A DNA stretch of 64,000 bases from Teredinibacter franksiae (GCF_014218805.1 NZ_JACJUV010000004.1:89127-153126), one strand, 5' to 3'; counted from the first letter of the stretch, positions 34,188-44,135 are shown. The notes: a model not told the origin generated them from the letters alone. Translations and numbers: made by a program.

Positions 34188-35663
34188 TTAATTTTCACCT
34201 ACTCGCGCCATACTCGCAATCAATTCACTTACATTAACACTGGCCATACCGCTACTAATATCGGACATAGCATAAGGAATAATAAGGTCGTTATTGTGAA
34301 TTAATGCGCCGCAACTATAGACCACGTTGGGCACATAGCCTTCTCGCTCGTGTTCGTGGGGGCTGAGTAACGGTATCGTTAGGCGAGCGATTATTCTGCT
34401 CGGATCGTCAATATCTAAGAGTATGGCGCCAATCGAGTATTCGCGCATAGGCCCAACGCCATGGGTTAAAACTAACCAACCTTCACTGGTTTCTAGCGGC
34501 GAACCACAATTACCAATCTGTACTAATTCCCACGGTTCGCTAGGTTCTTGTATAACCGAGGATTCTTGCCAGAAGTGGAGGTGGTCTGAATACATTATTT
34601 GACTGTTTTCGCCCCCTTGGCGTGACAACATGACATACATGCCGTTAATCTTTCGCGGAAACAAGGCCATACCTTTATCTTGAACCGCATTTCCATTTAA
34701 AGTAATAATTTTGAATTGCTCAAAATTACGTGTTTCAATTAACTGCGGCAGTATGCGTGAGCCGTTGTAGGCGGTATAGGTTGCATAATAAATAATATCG
34801 CCATTGTCTTCATAGAACTGAACAAACCGAGCATCTTCTATACCACGACTATTATCTTCGGAGGTTGGGAAAATAACGCGTTCGCTAATCGGGTGGCCTT
34901 GAGGAAAGATTAGCTCGTAATTCGAATTTGCCAGCCAGCTGATACTGCTAATAGTGGTGTGTTGTTTGCCTTCGTCAAATTGAGGGTGATGTGATAGATC
35001 ATCGATTTGCACCTGTAAGTCACTAAATCGAAATGGGTCGGGTAATCGCATGAGTATGTGGTTTGTAATTTCGTTGGCCGAGCCCATTTCTGACAGTTTC
35101 AATTCAAATAAGTGTTTATCTATACCGGCATCTAATTGCAGTATGGGCGTGTGGAGATAATCACCCTCGGGGTCAAACAATACATTACCACTAGCACCGA
35201 TCACGCCACTGCGAAACACAATAGACGATATATGTCCCTCACCAACAGCACGAAGGCTCATAATAAAGCGAAGGGAGCTAGGTTCTAAGCCACTTTGATC
35301 TGGATGTTTAATAATTGATGGGTTAAACAGCGCAGCAGAAGCAACTGAATACTCCATTGTGAAATACGCCCCGATAAGCGCACGTCGATTTTTGCTGAGG
35401 GAACTATTTTCGGGTAAATAGCTTTCAACTTGAACAAAGTGTTGATGTAGAATTTCATCAAAGTAGCGGTGCCTATCGGCAAAGTCGGTGGTTATTTGAT
35501 TTAAAATGTCCTCTACTTTTTGGTCGGGAAGATGGAGCACCCGATCGATAATGCGTTTTATTCTTGACGGATTCCCGTGGGGGATTAACGGGCGACATAT
35601 TACTTTAGAAGGGTCAGGGTTTAGCTTCCATTTTCGACGACGGATGTTAAGGGTTCCATTCAT
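34188..35663 (-). CDS. GH130-family glycosidase/phosphorylase, long form
   Basis: 491 residues. Roughly the first 170 are an N-terminal helical extension (IKRIIDRVLHLPDQKVEDIL), then a five-bladed propeller of the GH130 type. Around residue 277, SRGIEDARFV holds the GxEDxR motif with the catalytic Asp; LFPRKINGMYVMLSRQGGEN and NCGSPLETSEGWLVLTHGVG are further GH130 landmarks. GH130 enzymes phosphorolyse or hydrolyse beta-mannosides. Which activity applies here cannot be decided by eye. Its ATG overlaps the stop of the other GH130 gene (ATGA), giving strong translational coupling. It has no signal peptide, so it is cytoplasmic. Confidence 0.88.
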   Translation of the reverse strand: MNGTLNIRRRKWKLNPDPSKVICRPLIPHGNPSRIKRIIDRVLHLPDQKVEDILNQITTDFADRHRYFDEILHQHFVQVESYLPENSSLSKNRRALIGAYFTMEYSVASAALFNPSIIKHPDQSGLEPSSLRFIMSLRAVGEGHISSIVFRSGVIGASGNVLFDPEGDYLHTPILQLDAGIDKHLFELKLSEMGSANEITNHILMRLPDPFRFSDLQVQIDDLSHHPQFDEGKQHTTISSISWLANSNYELIFPQGHPISERVIFPTSEDNSRGIEDARFVQFYEDNGDIIYYATYTAYNGSRILPQLIETRNFEQFKIITLNGNAVQDKGMALFPRKINGMYVMLSRQGGENSQIMYSDHLHFWQESSVIQEPSEPWELVQIGNCGSPLETSEGWLVLTHGVGPMREYSIGAILLDIDDPSRIIARLTIPLLSPHEHEREGYVPNVVYSCGALIHNNDLIIPYAMSDISSGMASVNVSELIASMARVGEN

Positions 35664-36625
35664 AATGCGGGCCTTGCAGGGTTAAGGCAGTGCTGTAGTA
35701 ACCGGTTAATTGTTGTTGTTCCTACGCACATCACGGTGTCGGCACCTCCCCAATAGAGTTTTATTTGCCCGTCATCTTCGGGCACGGCTGCACAGCTAAA
35801 CACAACGTTTGGCACATAACCACTGATTTCCCAGGGGGCTTCGGGTTGCAATATCCAACGATCGCCAACTGCGATCACTTTTGACGGGTCGTTTAGGTCG
35901 TGTAAAGCCACGCCGAGACGGTATACCGCACCGGCCATCGTGTCGAACACGCCATGGTATATGTTTAGCCATCCTTCGGCTGTTTTTATGGGCGCCGCAC
36001 CGGGGCCTATTTTCATTTCATCCCAATGATAGGTTTGGGCTTGAATTATGCGTTTGGAATCACCCCAGTGAATTAAATCGGGGGAATATGAAATCCAGAT
36101 TGACCACGGTGATATTTCCGAGTGCGGACGATCTAAGCGCACGTAACGGCCGTTAATTTTTTCGGGAAAAATAACCACATTACGCATATCCGCTTGACTG
36201 ATGAAGGCAATGCGCTCAACTGTTTCAAAATCGTTCGTTTGGGCTAGCGCTATACGTACGCCATGTCGAGAGTAGGCGCTGTAGCAAAGCAAGTACTTGT
36301 CTTCAATAGGGCAGATACGTAGATCTTCAACGCCGTAGGCCTCATATTCAGCAAATATTCCGTCAGTAGCTGGCACTAAAAAGGGCTGTGGATGTGCTTT
36401 GAATTTAAAACCGTCGTCGCTATCGGCACGGCCAATGATAGAACGACCATTGTCTAGGTGGGAGCGAAATAACATGATGTATTTGCCCTTGTGCTTGACC
36501 ACACCTGCGTTGTGTACCGTGGCCACAGGGTAGGGGATATCATCACGTGTCAGAATAGGGTTTTTCGAGTAACGCGTTACAATCGGTTGGTTTTCGGGGT
36601 GTTCTTGTTTGCTAAATAGTGACAT
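35660..36625 (-). CDS. GH130-family beta-mannoside phosphorylase-like enzyme
   Basis: 321 residues from ATG 36625, with GGAGG well placed upstream; a further in-frame ATG at 36640 overlaps that site and is unlikely. This is a compact propeller enzyme. Visible motifs are VHNAGVVKHKGKYIMLFRSH, GVEDLR around residue 104 (catalytic Asp), IFPEKINGRYVRLDRPHSE, GPGAAPIKTAEGWLNIYHGV and GYVPNVVFSCA. Such enzymes convert beta-mannosides plus phosphate to mannose-1-phosphate in the cytoplasm. It lies in an operon with two GT4 genes and a second GH130. The pair may divide labour between two linkages or chain lengths (inference). Confidence 0.9.
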   Translation of the reverse strand: MSLFSKQEHPENQPIVTRYSKNPILTRDDIPYPVATVHNAGVVKHKGKYIMLFRSHLDNGRSIIGRADSDDGFKFKAHPQPFLVPATDGIFAEYEAYGVEDLRICPIEDKYLLCYSAYSRHGVRIALAQTNDFETVERIAFISQADMRNVVIFPEKINGRYVRLDRPHSEISPWSIWISYSPDLIHWGDSKRIIQAQTYHWDEMKIGPGAAPIKTAEGWLNIYHGVFDTMAGAVYRLGVALHDLNDPSKVIAVGDRWILQPEAPWEISGYVPNVVFSCAAVPEDDGQIKLYWGGADTVMCVGTTTINRLLQHCLNPARPAL

Positions 36626-36907
36626 TAAGGGTACCTCCATTGATGGCGGTTGGCCTGTGGCCTTGTGTGCGGTTAATGCAAGGCAAATTTTACCGGCATG
36701 TGTGGCCTAGCTGAAAATTTTGATGCCGTACATGCATCGTACACAAAGCCCCAAGGGGTACGGTGTAGTAAACTTTATGGCTCAGCGCAGCGGCCAAAAT
36801 ACATTAATAGCGTTACCCTTTTTAGCACACCCCTCATCGTTTCGGTTTCGCTATAGTGAAAACTATTTCGCCTAGCGCTACTACTATTCTCGCCCATAGT
36901 GATCTTC

Positions 36908-38245
36908 TTAGGTGTGTGTGTCATCGTCTTCAAAAGCATCGCCTGTTTGTATTTCAATGAGTCTCAAATCGATACTGTTTGACGGGTTATGAATGCGATG
37001 TTTCGAATGTCGTGGTATATCAATAGATTGACTCGGTTTATACGTGGAAATGCGGTCTTCTACGGTTGCTTCGCCTAGGCCGGACACGATCAGCCAGTGT
37101 TTATCAGAATTTCGATGGCTTTGTATGCTTGTTCGCTTGCCGGGAAATACCGTTATTTCTCTAATTTTGTAGTGAGTGCTATCCGTAAGTAATGTGTAAT
37201 AGCCCCAGGAATGGTTTGGGTTGGGTTTGCGCGCTGTTTTGTCCATTATCTGTTGATAGGCATTGATATAATCGTCAACCATGCGGTCAACGTTAAAAAA
37301 CTGCTCTACGTGAAGACGGCAGTCGCTCCGATTGATACTATTTAGCTGCGAAACCGCCGTTACCGCTTGATCAACATCCGTTACTAAAAAGCCATTTTTC
37401 CCATGCTCAATCAACTCAGGCATACTGCCACGATTGAACGCAATAACGGGCGTACCGCAAGCCATCGCTTCAATTACTGAAAGGCCAAAAGGTTCGTTAA
37501 AGAAAATAGGATGCAACAACGCCATAGCACCACCTAGTAGCGCGTTACGCTTTTCCGGGCCAACGCTACCTAAGAACTCTATTTTCCCTGGTTTAAATTG
37601 CGGAGCTACACATTCATCGAAATAGTCTTTGTCTTGAATTATGCCGGCCATTACCAATTTAATGCCTGAGGCTAGGGCGATATCTATAGCCTCACGCGCA
37701 CCTTTGTCTTTATGGATTCGCCCTAGGAAGACCAAGTAATTGTCGGGTTTAGCTTGAAAAGAAAACTCATCAAGCTTAATACCGTGATGAATTGTGGCCA
37801 AATAATCCAAAGAGGGTGCACGATCAGAGTCGCTGATAGAGATGTAAAAAACTTTTTTATTGTATTTCTCGTAAACCGGTAAAATGGCGGGGGAGGAAAA
37901 CCCATGAATGGTTGCCACCATTGGGGTTGTTGTCATAGAGGAATAGCTTAACGGTAAAAAGTCGAAATGATTATGAATAACATCGTATTGATCGGCATGC
38001 TCAAACAACTCGGAGATATGCAAGCATTCTTCAACTTTAGGAATAACATCGCTATCCTCTTCGTAACCACGCATACACACGGCTTTAAGTTTTGCTTTGG
38101 TGAGTGAGTCGCCCGTTGCATACAACGTAACGTTAATACCACGGCGAATGAGGCCTTCAGTCAATAAAGACACGACATTTTCCCATGGCCCATAGTGCCG
38201 TGGCGGTGTACGCCAGGCAATCGGAGATAACATTGCAATATGCAT
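36908..38245 (-). CDS. GT4 glycosyltransferase fused to ManC/MPI-type cupin
   Basis: 445 residues. Residues 1-345 are a GT-B fold GT4 enzyme: MHIAMLSPIAWRTPPRHYGP, HNHFDFLPLSY, LVFLGRIHKDKGAREAI, and the EX7E motif in NEPFGLSVIEAMACGTPVIA near 251-259. Residues about 345-445 match the C-terminal cupin of mannose-1-phosphate guanylyltransferase / mannose-6-phosphate isomerase type II: SWGYYTLLTDSTHYKIREIT, then VFPGKRTSIQSHRNSDKHWL, then IPRHSKHRIHNP with likely metal ligands. The cupin could isomerise mannose-6-phosphate or serve as a sugar sensor. GT4 fused to this cupin is unusual. It ends 283 bases before the GH130 gene and begins three bases after the next GT4 stop. Confidence 0.88.
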   Translation of the reverse strand: MHIAMLSPIAWRTPPRHYGPWENVVSLLTEGLIRRGINVTLYATGDSLTKAKLKAVCMRGYEEDSDVIPKVEECLHISELFEHADQYDVIHNHFDFLPLSYSSMTTTPMVATIHGFSSPAILPVYEKYNKKVFYISISDSDRAPSLDYLATIHHGIKLDEFSFQAKPDNYLVFLGRIHKDKGAREAIDIALASGIKLVMAGIIQDKDYFDECVAPQFKPGKIEFLGSVGPEKRNALLGGAMALLHPIFFNEPFGLSVIEAMACGTPVIAFNRGSMPELIEHGKNGFLVTDVDQAVTAVSQLNSINRSDCRLHVEQFFNVDRMVDDYINAYQQIMDKTARKPNPNHSWGYYTLLTDSTHYKIREITVFPGKRTSIQSHRNSDKHWLIVSGLGEATVEDRISTYKPSQSIDIPRHSKHRIHNPSNSIDLRLIEIQTGDAFEDDDTHT

Positions 38246-38248
38246 TGG

Positions 38249-40573
38249 TTACGTCTCCTTCACGGCACTGTTTTGTGAGCGTTTATTATCTGGTTTTGCA
38301 ACCAGTAATGCGTCAGCGGCAAAGCGATGCAACCTTGCCAAAGACATAAGCCAGGCAAGAGACGATTCCGCACCTTGGTTTTCATTCACGCCATTACTTT
38401 CCAGCCCATCTCGGCAGCCACCGGTCTTAGCGTCATACAGGGGTAAGTTGAGATCGTTATGTCCTAGAAACCAATTAAAGGCAATGATTGCGCGGCGAAG
38501 CCATGCTCTGTCCTGGCTAAATTGATAGGCCGAAATACAGGCGTCAATCATGGCTTGCGCCTCTAAGGGTTGCTGGTCGAAGCGCGCTCTACTTTTACCT
38601 TGACGATACCAGCCCACGTTTCCGATCGGTACGAAATGGCCACTCTCACATTGAACATCGAAAAGCCATTTTAACGAAGACAACCCAGCACGGCTCATGG
38701 CTTCATCTTGCAGCTGCTGCCCACTTACGATTAAAGCTTGTGGTAACTTAGCGTTGTCATAGGCAACAATAGATTCTGGCCAAGGCCAATCCTCTGTTGT
38801 GTGATCTGTAAATTGTTGAAACAGCCGTTGCGCTAGCGCTAAACCCGTGCGCCGTGCCTCGGAGTCACCGGGAATCGTTGTTAAATAGGCATCTATGCCA
38901 ACCAGAGTAAATGCAATAGCGCGCGGAGACAAAAATATTTCAGCTGTTGGCAAGGCCTGCTTAAATAAGGTTGAAAGCATGGGTAATTGCCGGCTATCGC
39001 GTAGTAGATTAACGGCGGCACCTAACCCCCAAAGCGCACGGCCGTGTGAATCTTCTGACCCGACTGTTTCTAACCAACGACGATCATAGCCCATGAAATT
39101 ACGAAACCTACCGCTTTCGACATCAAAAGCATGTAATAGGAAGGCAAGATAGCGGTCACAGAGTTGCTCATTACGCTCCGGCGGTTCGGCCAAAAGGTTA
39201 TGGGCTTCCGCGGCAACAATTAACGCTCGCGCGTTATCATCAGTGCAGTAACCATGGTTTCTGTCGGGAATGTTATACTTCGCGTGTTGAAAAATACCGG
39301 TGTCGTCGGTCATGGTTAATAAATGATCGAGCTTTAATAACGGTAAATCCTGACTTAATACTGTTTCAGGTAGGTCGCTTGGCAATGAGCGATAAGGATG
39401 TGGATTATGGCTGCGTTCGGCCTTAACTTCTTCGAACACCTCTAAATAACGCGTACCTACTTTTTCCCATACGGCATCTCGACAGTAATCGTAGGCCAGT
39501 TTACGAATGGAGTGACGCTTGTCGTCGTTTGCCAGTAATTCAATTAACGCATCACTCATGGCTGGTACGTCTTTAAACGGCACAAGTAGGCCTCGACCGT
39601 CCGCCAGCATTTCCTCCGCGTACCAGTACGGTGTTGACACCACCGGTTTGCCCGTACCCATGGCATAGGCCAACGTACCGGAAGTAATCTGAGCTACGTC
39701 ATCGTAGGGTGTTATATAGATATCGGCCGCAGACAAATATTCGGTCAGCTCTTGTAGAGAAACAAAGCGATTTTGGAAAAGCACATGCTTTTCCAAACCG
39801 AGTTTTTGTACCAACTGGCGCAAACGCAAACGGTAAGCATCTCCCTCATGCTTCAATACGTGTGGGTGTGTAGCGCCAAGCACAATGTATGTAACATCAG
39901 GAAATTGTTTGACGACCTTGTGTAGGGCATGCAACGCCGTTTCGATACCTTTATTTTTTGAAAGTAGCCCGAAAGTTAGTATCATTTTTTTGCCGAGCAC
40001 ACCAAACTTTTCTTTATAGTAGCTTGGGTCAACAAATGGCATATCGGGAATGCCGTGGGGGATATAGACAATTTTTAATGGGTTAATAGCATAAACAGAC
40101 TGTAAGAGGTCAATAGCTTTATGACTCATAACAATAAGGCGGTCAGACAGCTCGGCTAATCGTACCATCACCGTGCGGTATTCATCCGTTGGCTCAGCTA
40201 ATACCGTGTGTAAGGTTGTTACAACTGGCATGCGTAACTCCGACAACAACTTCAAAATATGACTTCCTGCCGGGCCACCAAATATTCCGTATTCATGCTG
40301 TACGCACACAACATCAACTTGATTGATATTTAAAAAGTCCGCCGCCAAACTGTAATCTCTGAGGGATTTTTGATTGATTTCGAAGTGAACTTTATCCGGG
40401 TAAGCGTAGCCTTCTGGCTTATCATTCATGGCCACGGCCCAGCAGTTATGAGGCGAGTCTGGGCTGGATAAAGAGCCAACTAAATCGGCGGTAAATGTTG
40501 CAATTCCACACAGGCGAGGTAGGTAATTACCAATTACGGCGATGGATTTTGTATCAGTGCAGGGTTTATTCAT
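38249..40573 (-). CDS. GT4 glycosyltransferase with C-terminal alpha/alpha-barrel domain
   Basis: 774 residues from ATG 40573; the same frame extends five codons upstream. The GT4 part (1-405) has YLPRLCGIATFTADLVGSL, CVQHEYGIFGGPAGSHIL, TFGLLSKNKGIETALHAL and QITSGTLAYAMGTGKPVVST. The remaining 370 residues (LDHLLTMTDDTGIFQHAKYN, CTDDNARALI, FRNFMGYDRRWLE, GRALWGLGAAVN, QQPLEAQAMIDACISAYQ, ENQGAESSLAWLM) form a helical toroid like glycoside hydrolase or epimerase barrels. A bifunctional glycan synthase or processing enzyme is likely. Upstream lies a 78-codon frame in ATGA overlap. Confidence 0.88.
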   Translation of the reverse strand: MNKPCTDTKSIAVIGNYLPRLCGIATFTADLVGSLSSPDSPHNCWAVAMNDKPEGYAYPDKVHFEINQKSLRDYSLAADFLNINQVDVVCVQHEYGIFGGPAGSHILKLLSELRMPVVTTLHTVLAEPTDEYRTVMVRLAELSDRLIVMSHKAIDLLQSVYAINPLKIVYIPHGIPDMPFVDPSYYKEKFGVLGKKMILTFGLLSKNKGIETALHALHKVVKQFPDVTYIVLGATHPHVLKHEGDAYRLRLRQLVQKLGLEKHVLFQNRFVSLQELTEYLSAADIYITPYDDVAQITSGTLAYAMGTGKPVVSTPYWYAEEMLADGRGLLVPFKDVPAMSDALIELLANDDKRHSIRKLAYDYCRDAVWEKVGTRYLEVFEEVKAERSHNPHPYRSLPSDLPETVLSQDLPLLKLDHLLTMTDDTGIFQHAKYNIPDRNHGYCTDDNARALIVAAEAHNLLAEPPERNEQLCDRYLAFLLHAFDVESGRFRNFMGYDRRWLETVGSEDSHGRALWGLGAAVNLLRDSRQLPMLSTLFKQALPTAEIFLSPRAIAFTLVGIDAYLTTIPGDSEARRTGLALAQRLFQQFTDHTTEDWPWPESIVAYDNAKLPQALIVSGQQLQDEAMSRAGLSSLKWLFDVQCESGHFVPIGNVGWYRQGKSRARFDQQPLEAQAMIDACISAYQFSQDRAWLRRAIIAFNWFLGHNDLNLPLYDAKTGGCRDGLESNGVNENQGAESSLAWLMSLARLHRFAADALLVAKPDNKRSQNSAVKET

Positions 40574-40806
40574 AGGTTGCCACCACATTGCTGCAGTCGG
40601 GTTTTACCCGTTTTCAAAATGCTACGACAGCATTCAGAGTAGATTGTATATCGGTTACTCATGCCATACTGTTCTTGGGCCCGCCAAGGGGGCAAAGGCT
40701 CATTAAGATTCAAGCCACTTTCACCGAGGACTACAACGGTGCGCCCGAGGGATTGATTATCGGATAGTTTAAGTCGTCGATGTTTGAGTGGTAAGTGTTT
40801 GGTCAT
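40570..40806 (-). CDS. Possible small protein at the head of the GT4/GH130 operon
   Basis: A 78-codon basic frame whose stop overlaps the start of the GT4 gene as ATGA, a common coupling arrangement. The N-terminus is basic (MTKHLPLKHRRLKLSDNQ), followed by a hydrophobic VVVLGESGLNLNE. The initiation site is weak (GGA eleven bases upstream). It may be a leader that couples translation rather than a structured protein. No family is recognised. Confidence 0.4.
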   Translation of the reverse strand: MTKHLPLKHRRLKLSDNQSLGRTVVVLGESGLNLNEPLPPWRAQEQYGMSNRYTIYSECCRSILKTGKTRLQQCGGNL

Positions 40807-41920
40807 TTATAGCTATCCAAAAGCGACCTTATATTACTTGGGAGACAGCAAGGAACGATACGAGGCCTTGTTTAAAGACTGCCACTCACGACACTTTACG
40901 TAAAACAGGTCGATGGGTATTGATAGCTAGAACTGTAAAAGGTTAGTGTGTAAGCAAAAGCAGAAATGGTTGATAGCCAGAGAAAGGGCCAATCATGGCA
41001 GTCGTTAGTCCTTGATAGACTCTTCGGTGGTTAGCCACCTAGGTATACGCCTAAGCCGCGAATACAGCAAGTTTTTTAAAAATTTGTCGTGTTTATCATC
41101 AAAGATGACCACGGTTGGTGAAGCGGTTTATGCAGTACGTGTCACGCTGACCCATTTAATGGGCAATTATATTTATTGCTATTCGCAATTTGGCTACTAT
41201 ACGCGCTTTGCGATCACACCATCATAGTCTCATTTCTTCTGCCCAAAACGAATTAAGTAGTTTTTAGGCGACAGGGGCATGGGAGCTTTCTGAAAGAAAA
41301 ATGAGTAAAAACACACCGCGTTAGGTACGCGCGCCTACCCTAATTGCAACAAAAACGTGGAGCAAGCACACTGACTTACATCCGATAAACTTGCAGCATG
41401 CTCACGCGCCAAATCAAATCACGAAATGTGTGGAAACGACTATGATGGAATCAAATCGAAAATCCACTCATTTGACATTTTCCGTTAATAGCGTGGGGTG
41501 TTTTAGCCAAGCAGTATCAAAATCATTTAGATCTTTATCGGTTGTTTTTCTCTCTGTCCATGAACATTCTTTTCAAGGCTTGGGCTCGGCGGTTTTGAAT
41601 TGTAAGCGGGTTTTCAAGTAGCGGCATAAGCATAAAATATGCACTTTTCTTAGCTCAAACCTCTGCTACCCCTTGGTGGGTTCCGTTATTCGTGCTGGCT
41701 TGCAGGCATTTCTGTCGTGATTAGTAACCGTTTTAAAATACCTTCACCTAAACTACCCTTGTAGCTGTGCAGATTGTGAGTAGCTTTTAGGCTGCGCGCT
41801 TAAGATCTTAGGTGAATTACACTTTACTGCACTTAGAGTAATGCAATTTTCAGTGGGATGTGGCATAACCTTGTTGTCTACTTTTGGTATTACCGCTGCT
41901 TGCAGGTGAGGAAATGATTT
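40807..41920. other. Long intergenic region, no convincing gene
   Basis: About 1.1 kb between the divergent GT4/GH130 operon and the beta-helix lipoprotein gene. Frames at 41012-41227 and 41391-41621 have atypical composition and no ribosome binding sites. Promoters for both flanking units must lie here. Confidence 0.4.
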
Positions 41921-43588
41921 ATGCGTAGGTTTTTAGCTGGGTGGTTTATTGTATTGTTCACGGCTTGCGGCGGAGGCGGTAGCGATGGCGAATCAGCTGC
42001 TGCTACCTCTCTAACACCCACAACGGTTCCCTCCATTACCCCTACCTTGGACCCAAACCCAACACCAACACTGCCACCGCTTGAATGGCCTATAGAAGAG
42101 GGGCGCTTTGGTACTTCTGGGTTGTCTTTTACGCTGCCAGGGCCAAGAGCCGATGGCGGGTTATACCTACCCGATGTGCAGGCAAGCTACCCCGATGTAG
42201 ATTGGCAGGCGATAGACCGCCTGTACATACAGGCGGGGCACTATTCGTTTTTGCGTTTGGGGAATTTACCCGAAAGAACCGAAACCAACCGCTTGATTAT
42301 TACCAATATCGGCGGGCAGGTTCGTGTAGGGGGATTGGGGCACTACTATATGCTTGTTGTAAGTGGCGGTTCCAACTGGGTATTAACCGGTCGGTACGAT
42401 GCCCAAAGTGAAACCGGCGATATCGATTTCCCTGGGCATCGGGGCGGGCAATTTACTCATACGCAAGATCAGTACGGTATTATGGTCGATGACGATTTTG
42501 TTCGTGAGAGCGTCTCTGGTTTGAGTGTAAGTGACGCCTCAAACTTTGAAGTGGAGTATGTGGAAATTAAGGAGGTCGGTTTTGCCGGTATGACCATGAA
42601 AACCGATAACAACGGTGATGCGGTAATGGATGGCGTTTTGTTGCACGACAACTATATCCACGACACTGGCAGTGAAGGGCTATACATTGGCAGCACACAG
42701 GCGCAACCTCAGCACCAAATTCGAGATTGGCAAATATACAATAATCGCATATTGCGCACCGGCACCGAGGCTATTCAGCTTGGGCAGTTGGGCGGGCACA
42801 ATGAGGTGCGCAACAATGTGTTTGGTCCGGCCGCTATGGATTGGCGCGCGGCGTTCCAAACCTACCAAGACAACAATTTTCAAATTGGTATTCGTGAAGG
42901 CTTTCTGAATGTTCAAAATAATATTTTTATTGGCTCAGCCGACTCCTCTATATCGTTTTTTGCGCACGAAGTAGACGGCGACGAAACGGATAATAATGTG
43001 GGTGTAACCTTTGAATCGAATTATTTTACGGGTATACGTAATTTCGGTATGTACATGAATAATCGCACATTGGCGGGAATGACCTATCGCTTTAGTGAAA
43101 ATGCCTTTGGCGGGTATCACTATATGCGTGATGAAGTTTACAATCACGAGAACCCGGGGCACTTGCTGCGCATAGCCAACGGCACAACACCTATTGAACT
43201 GGTTAATAATACCTGGTTCGGGCCGCAAAGCTTTACCAACAGCTTAGAAAACAACGGCGTTAGCAATAACATCCAAAGTACTAATAACACCAACGTTGAA
43301 CCCGAAGCACTCAGTTTTGTCGATAGTGGTTTACCTGACGGATTCAATTATTTAACCCTGGAAATGTGGACAAGTGTTTCTACTCTGGGTGATAAAAATA
43401 CCGTTACTTATCAGCAAAACGACGTGGTTATGCACTTGGGTTTACCGTATCGTTGTGATGTTGCTGTGTGCGAAAGCGGAATGACGCCGCCGGACCACAG
43501 CGATCTATGGACAGCGCTACCCGCTTTCGCCGACGACGTGCGTATTGTGCCGGGTACAGTATGGTCGGAGCTTGGCATACAAAGGTAG
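41921..43588 (+). CDS. Beta-helix lipoprotein with C-terminal CBM5/12-like domain
   Basis: 555 residues from ATG 41921, with GGTGAGGA upstream. The lipobox FTAC at 13-16 gives a lipoprotein. A Thr/Pro-rich linker (TPTTVPSITPTLDPNPTPTL) leads to a right-handed parallel beta-helix of about 330 residues (LHDNYIHDTGSEGLYIGS, IYNNRILRTGTEAIQLGQLG, NVQNNIFIGSAD, FESNYFTGIRNFGMYMNN). The last 60 residues (TVTYQQNDVVMHLGLPYRCD, then SDLWTAL) resemble a CBM5/12 chitin/cellulose-binding fold. It is probably a surface polysaccharide lyase or hydrolase; the substrate family is not determined. It is monocistronic. Confidence 0.85.
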   Translation: MRRFLAGWFIVLFTACGGGGSDGESAAATSLTPTTVPSITPTLDPNPTPTLPPLEWPIEEGRFGTSGLSFTLPGPRADGGLYLPDVQASYPDVDWQAIDRLYIQAGHYSFLRLGNLPERTETNRLIITNIGGQVRVGGLGHYYMLVVSGGSNWVLTGRYDAQSETGDIDFPGHRGGQFTHTQDQYGIMVDDDFVRESVSGLSVSDASNFEVEYVEIKEVGFAGMTMKTDNNGDAVMDGVLLHDNYIHDTGSEGLYIGSTQAQPQHQIRDWQIYNNRILRTGTEAIQLGQLGGHNEVRNNVFGPAAMDWRAAFQTYQDNNFQIGIREGFLNVQNNIFIGSADSSISFFAHEVDGDETDNNVGVTFESNYFTGIRNFGMYMNNRTLAGMTYRFSENAFGGYHYMRDEVYNHENPGHLLRIANGTTPIELVNNTWFGPQSFTNSLENNGVSNNIQSTNNTNVEPEALSFVDSGLPDGFNYLTLEMWTSVSTLGDKNTVTYQQNDVVMHLGLPYRCDVAVCESGMTPPDHSDLWTALPAFADDVRIVPGTVWSELGIQR

Positions 43589-43928
43589 CTGAGTAGCACT
43601 TGGTGTGGCCCTTATAACCTACCGAGGTTTACTGTACTGTGGCCTTTGGGTGGTGAGCCATACTTGGGCGGCATGAACCTAGCAGCATGCGCAATGACTT
43701 CTCTCAATTACGTTTTGAAATAAAATCGTTCGTTGTTAGTCAAATATTTTCTGTCCAAAAGACAGTATAAATAAAGCCGATACCGGCTACTATGGGTAAA
43801 CTAAGCAATAGCCACAAATATCTTTAGGGTAGGGCAAGCCTTGACCTATTGGCTAGCACGGGTTAAACACACACAGTGCCTTTTAGGCCAACACATCACA
43901 TATTGATTAATTAGGGCGATACTGAAAA
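43589..43928. other. Intergenic region, nothing identified
   Basis: These 340 bases are AT-rich in part and hold no gene-like frame or hairpin that I can support. Confidence 0.35.
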
Positions 43929-44135
43929 TTGAATAGAGAATTTATAAAGCAGCGGATACTCATTTTTTCGGGTGTAGATTTTGATCCCTGCATCGACAGT
44001 CAGGTTGTCGATGTATTACAAAAAAAGTTTAATATATACCTTCCTCAGCGCGCCAGCTTAGACGCAGCCTTGGAAGCAGCCATTAGCGATCACGAAATTA
44101 TCGATTTGATTTCGCAATATCGAGCAACGCCGTGA
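43929..44135 (+). CDS. Small conserved-looking hypothetical protein
   Basis: 68 codons from TTG 43929 to TGA. The sequence (NREFIKQRILIFSGVDFDPC, then VVDVLQKKFNIYLPQR, ending HEIIDLISQYRAT) has balanced amphipathic helices and natural composition. No family is named. The ribosome binding site is weak. It converges on the lysozyme gene. Confidence 0.5.
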   Translation: MNREFIKQRILIFSGVDFDPCIDSQVVDVLQKKFNIYLPQRASLDAALEAAISDHEIIDLISQYRATP

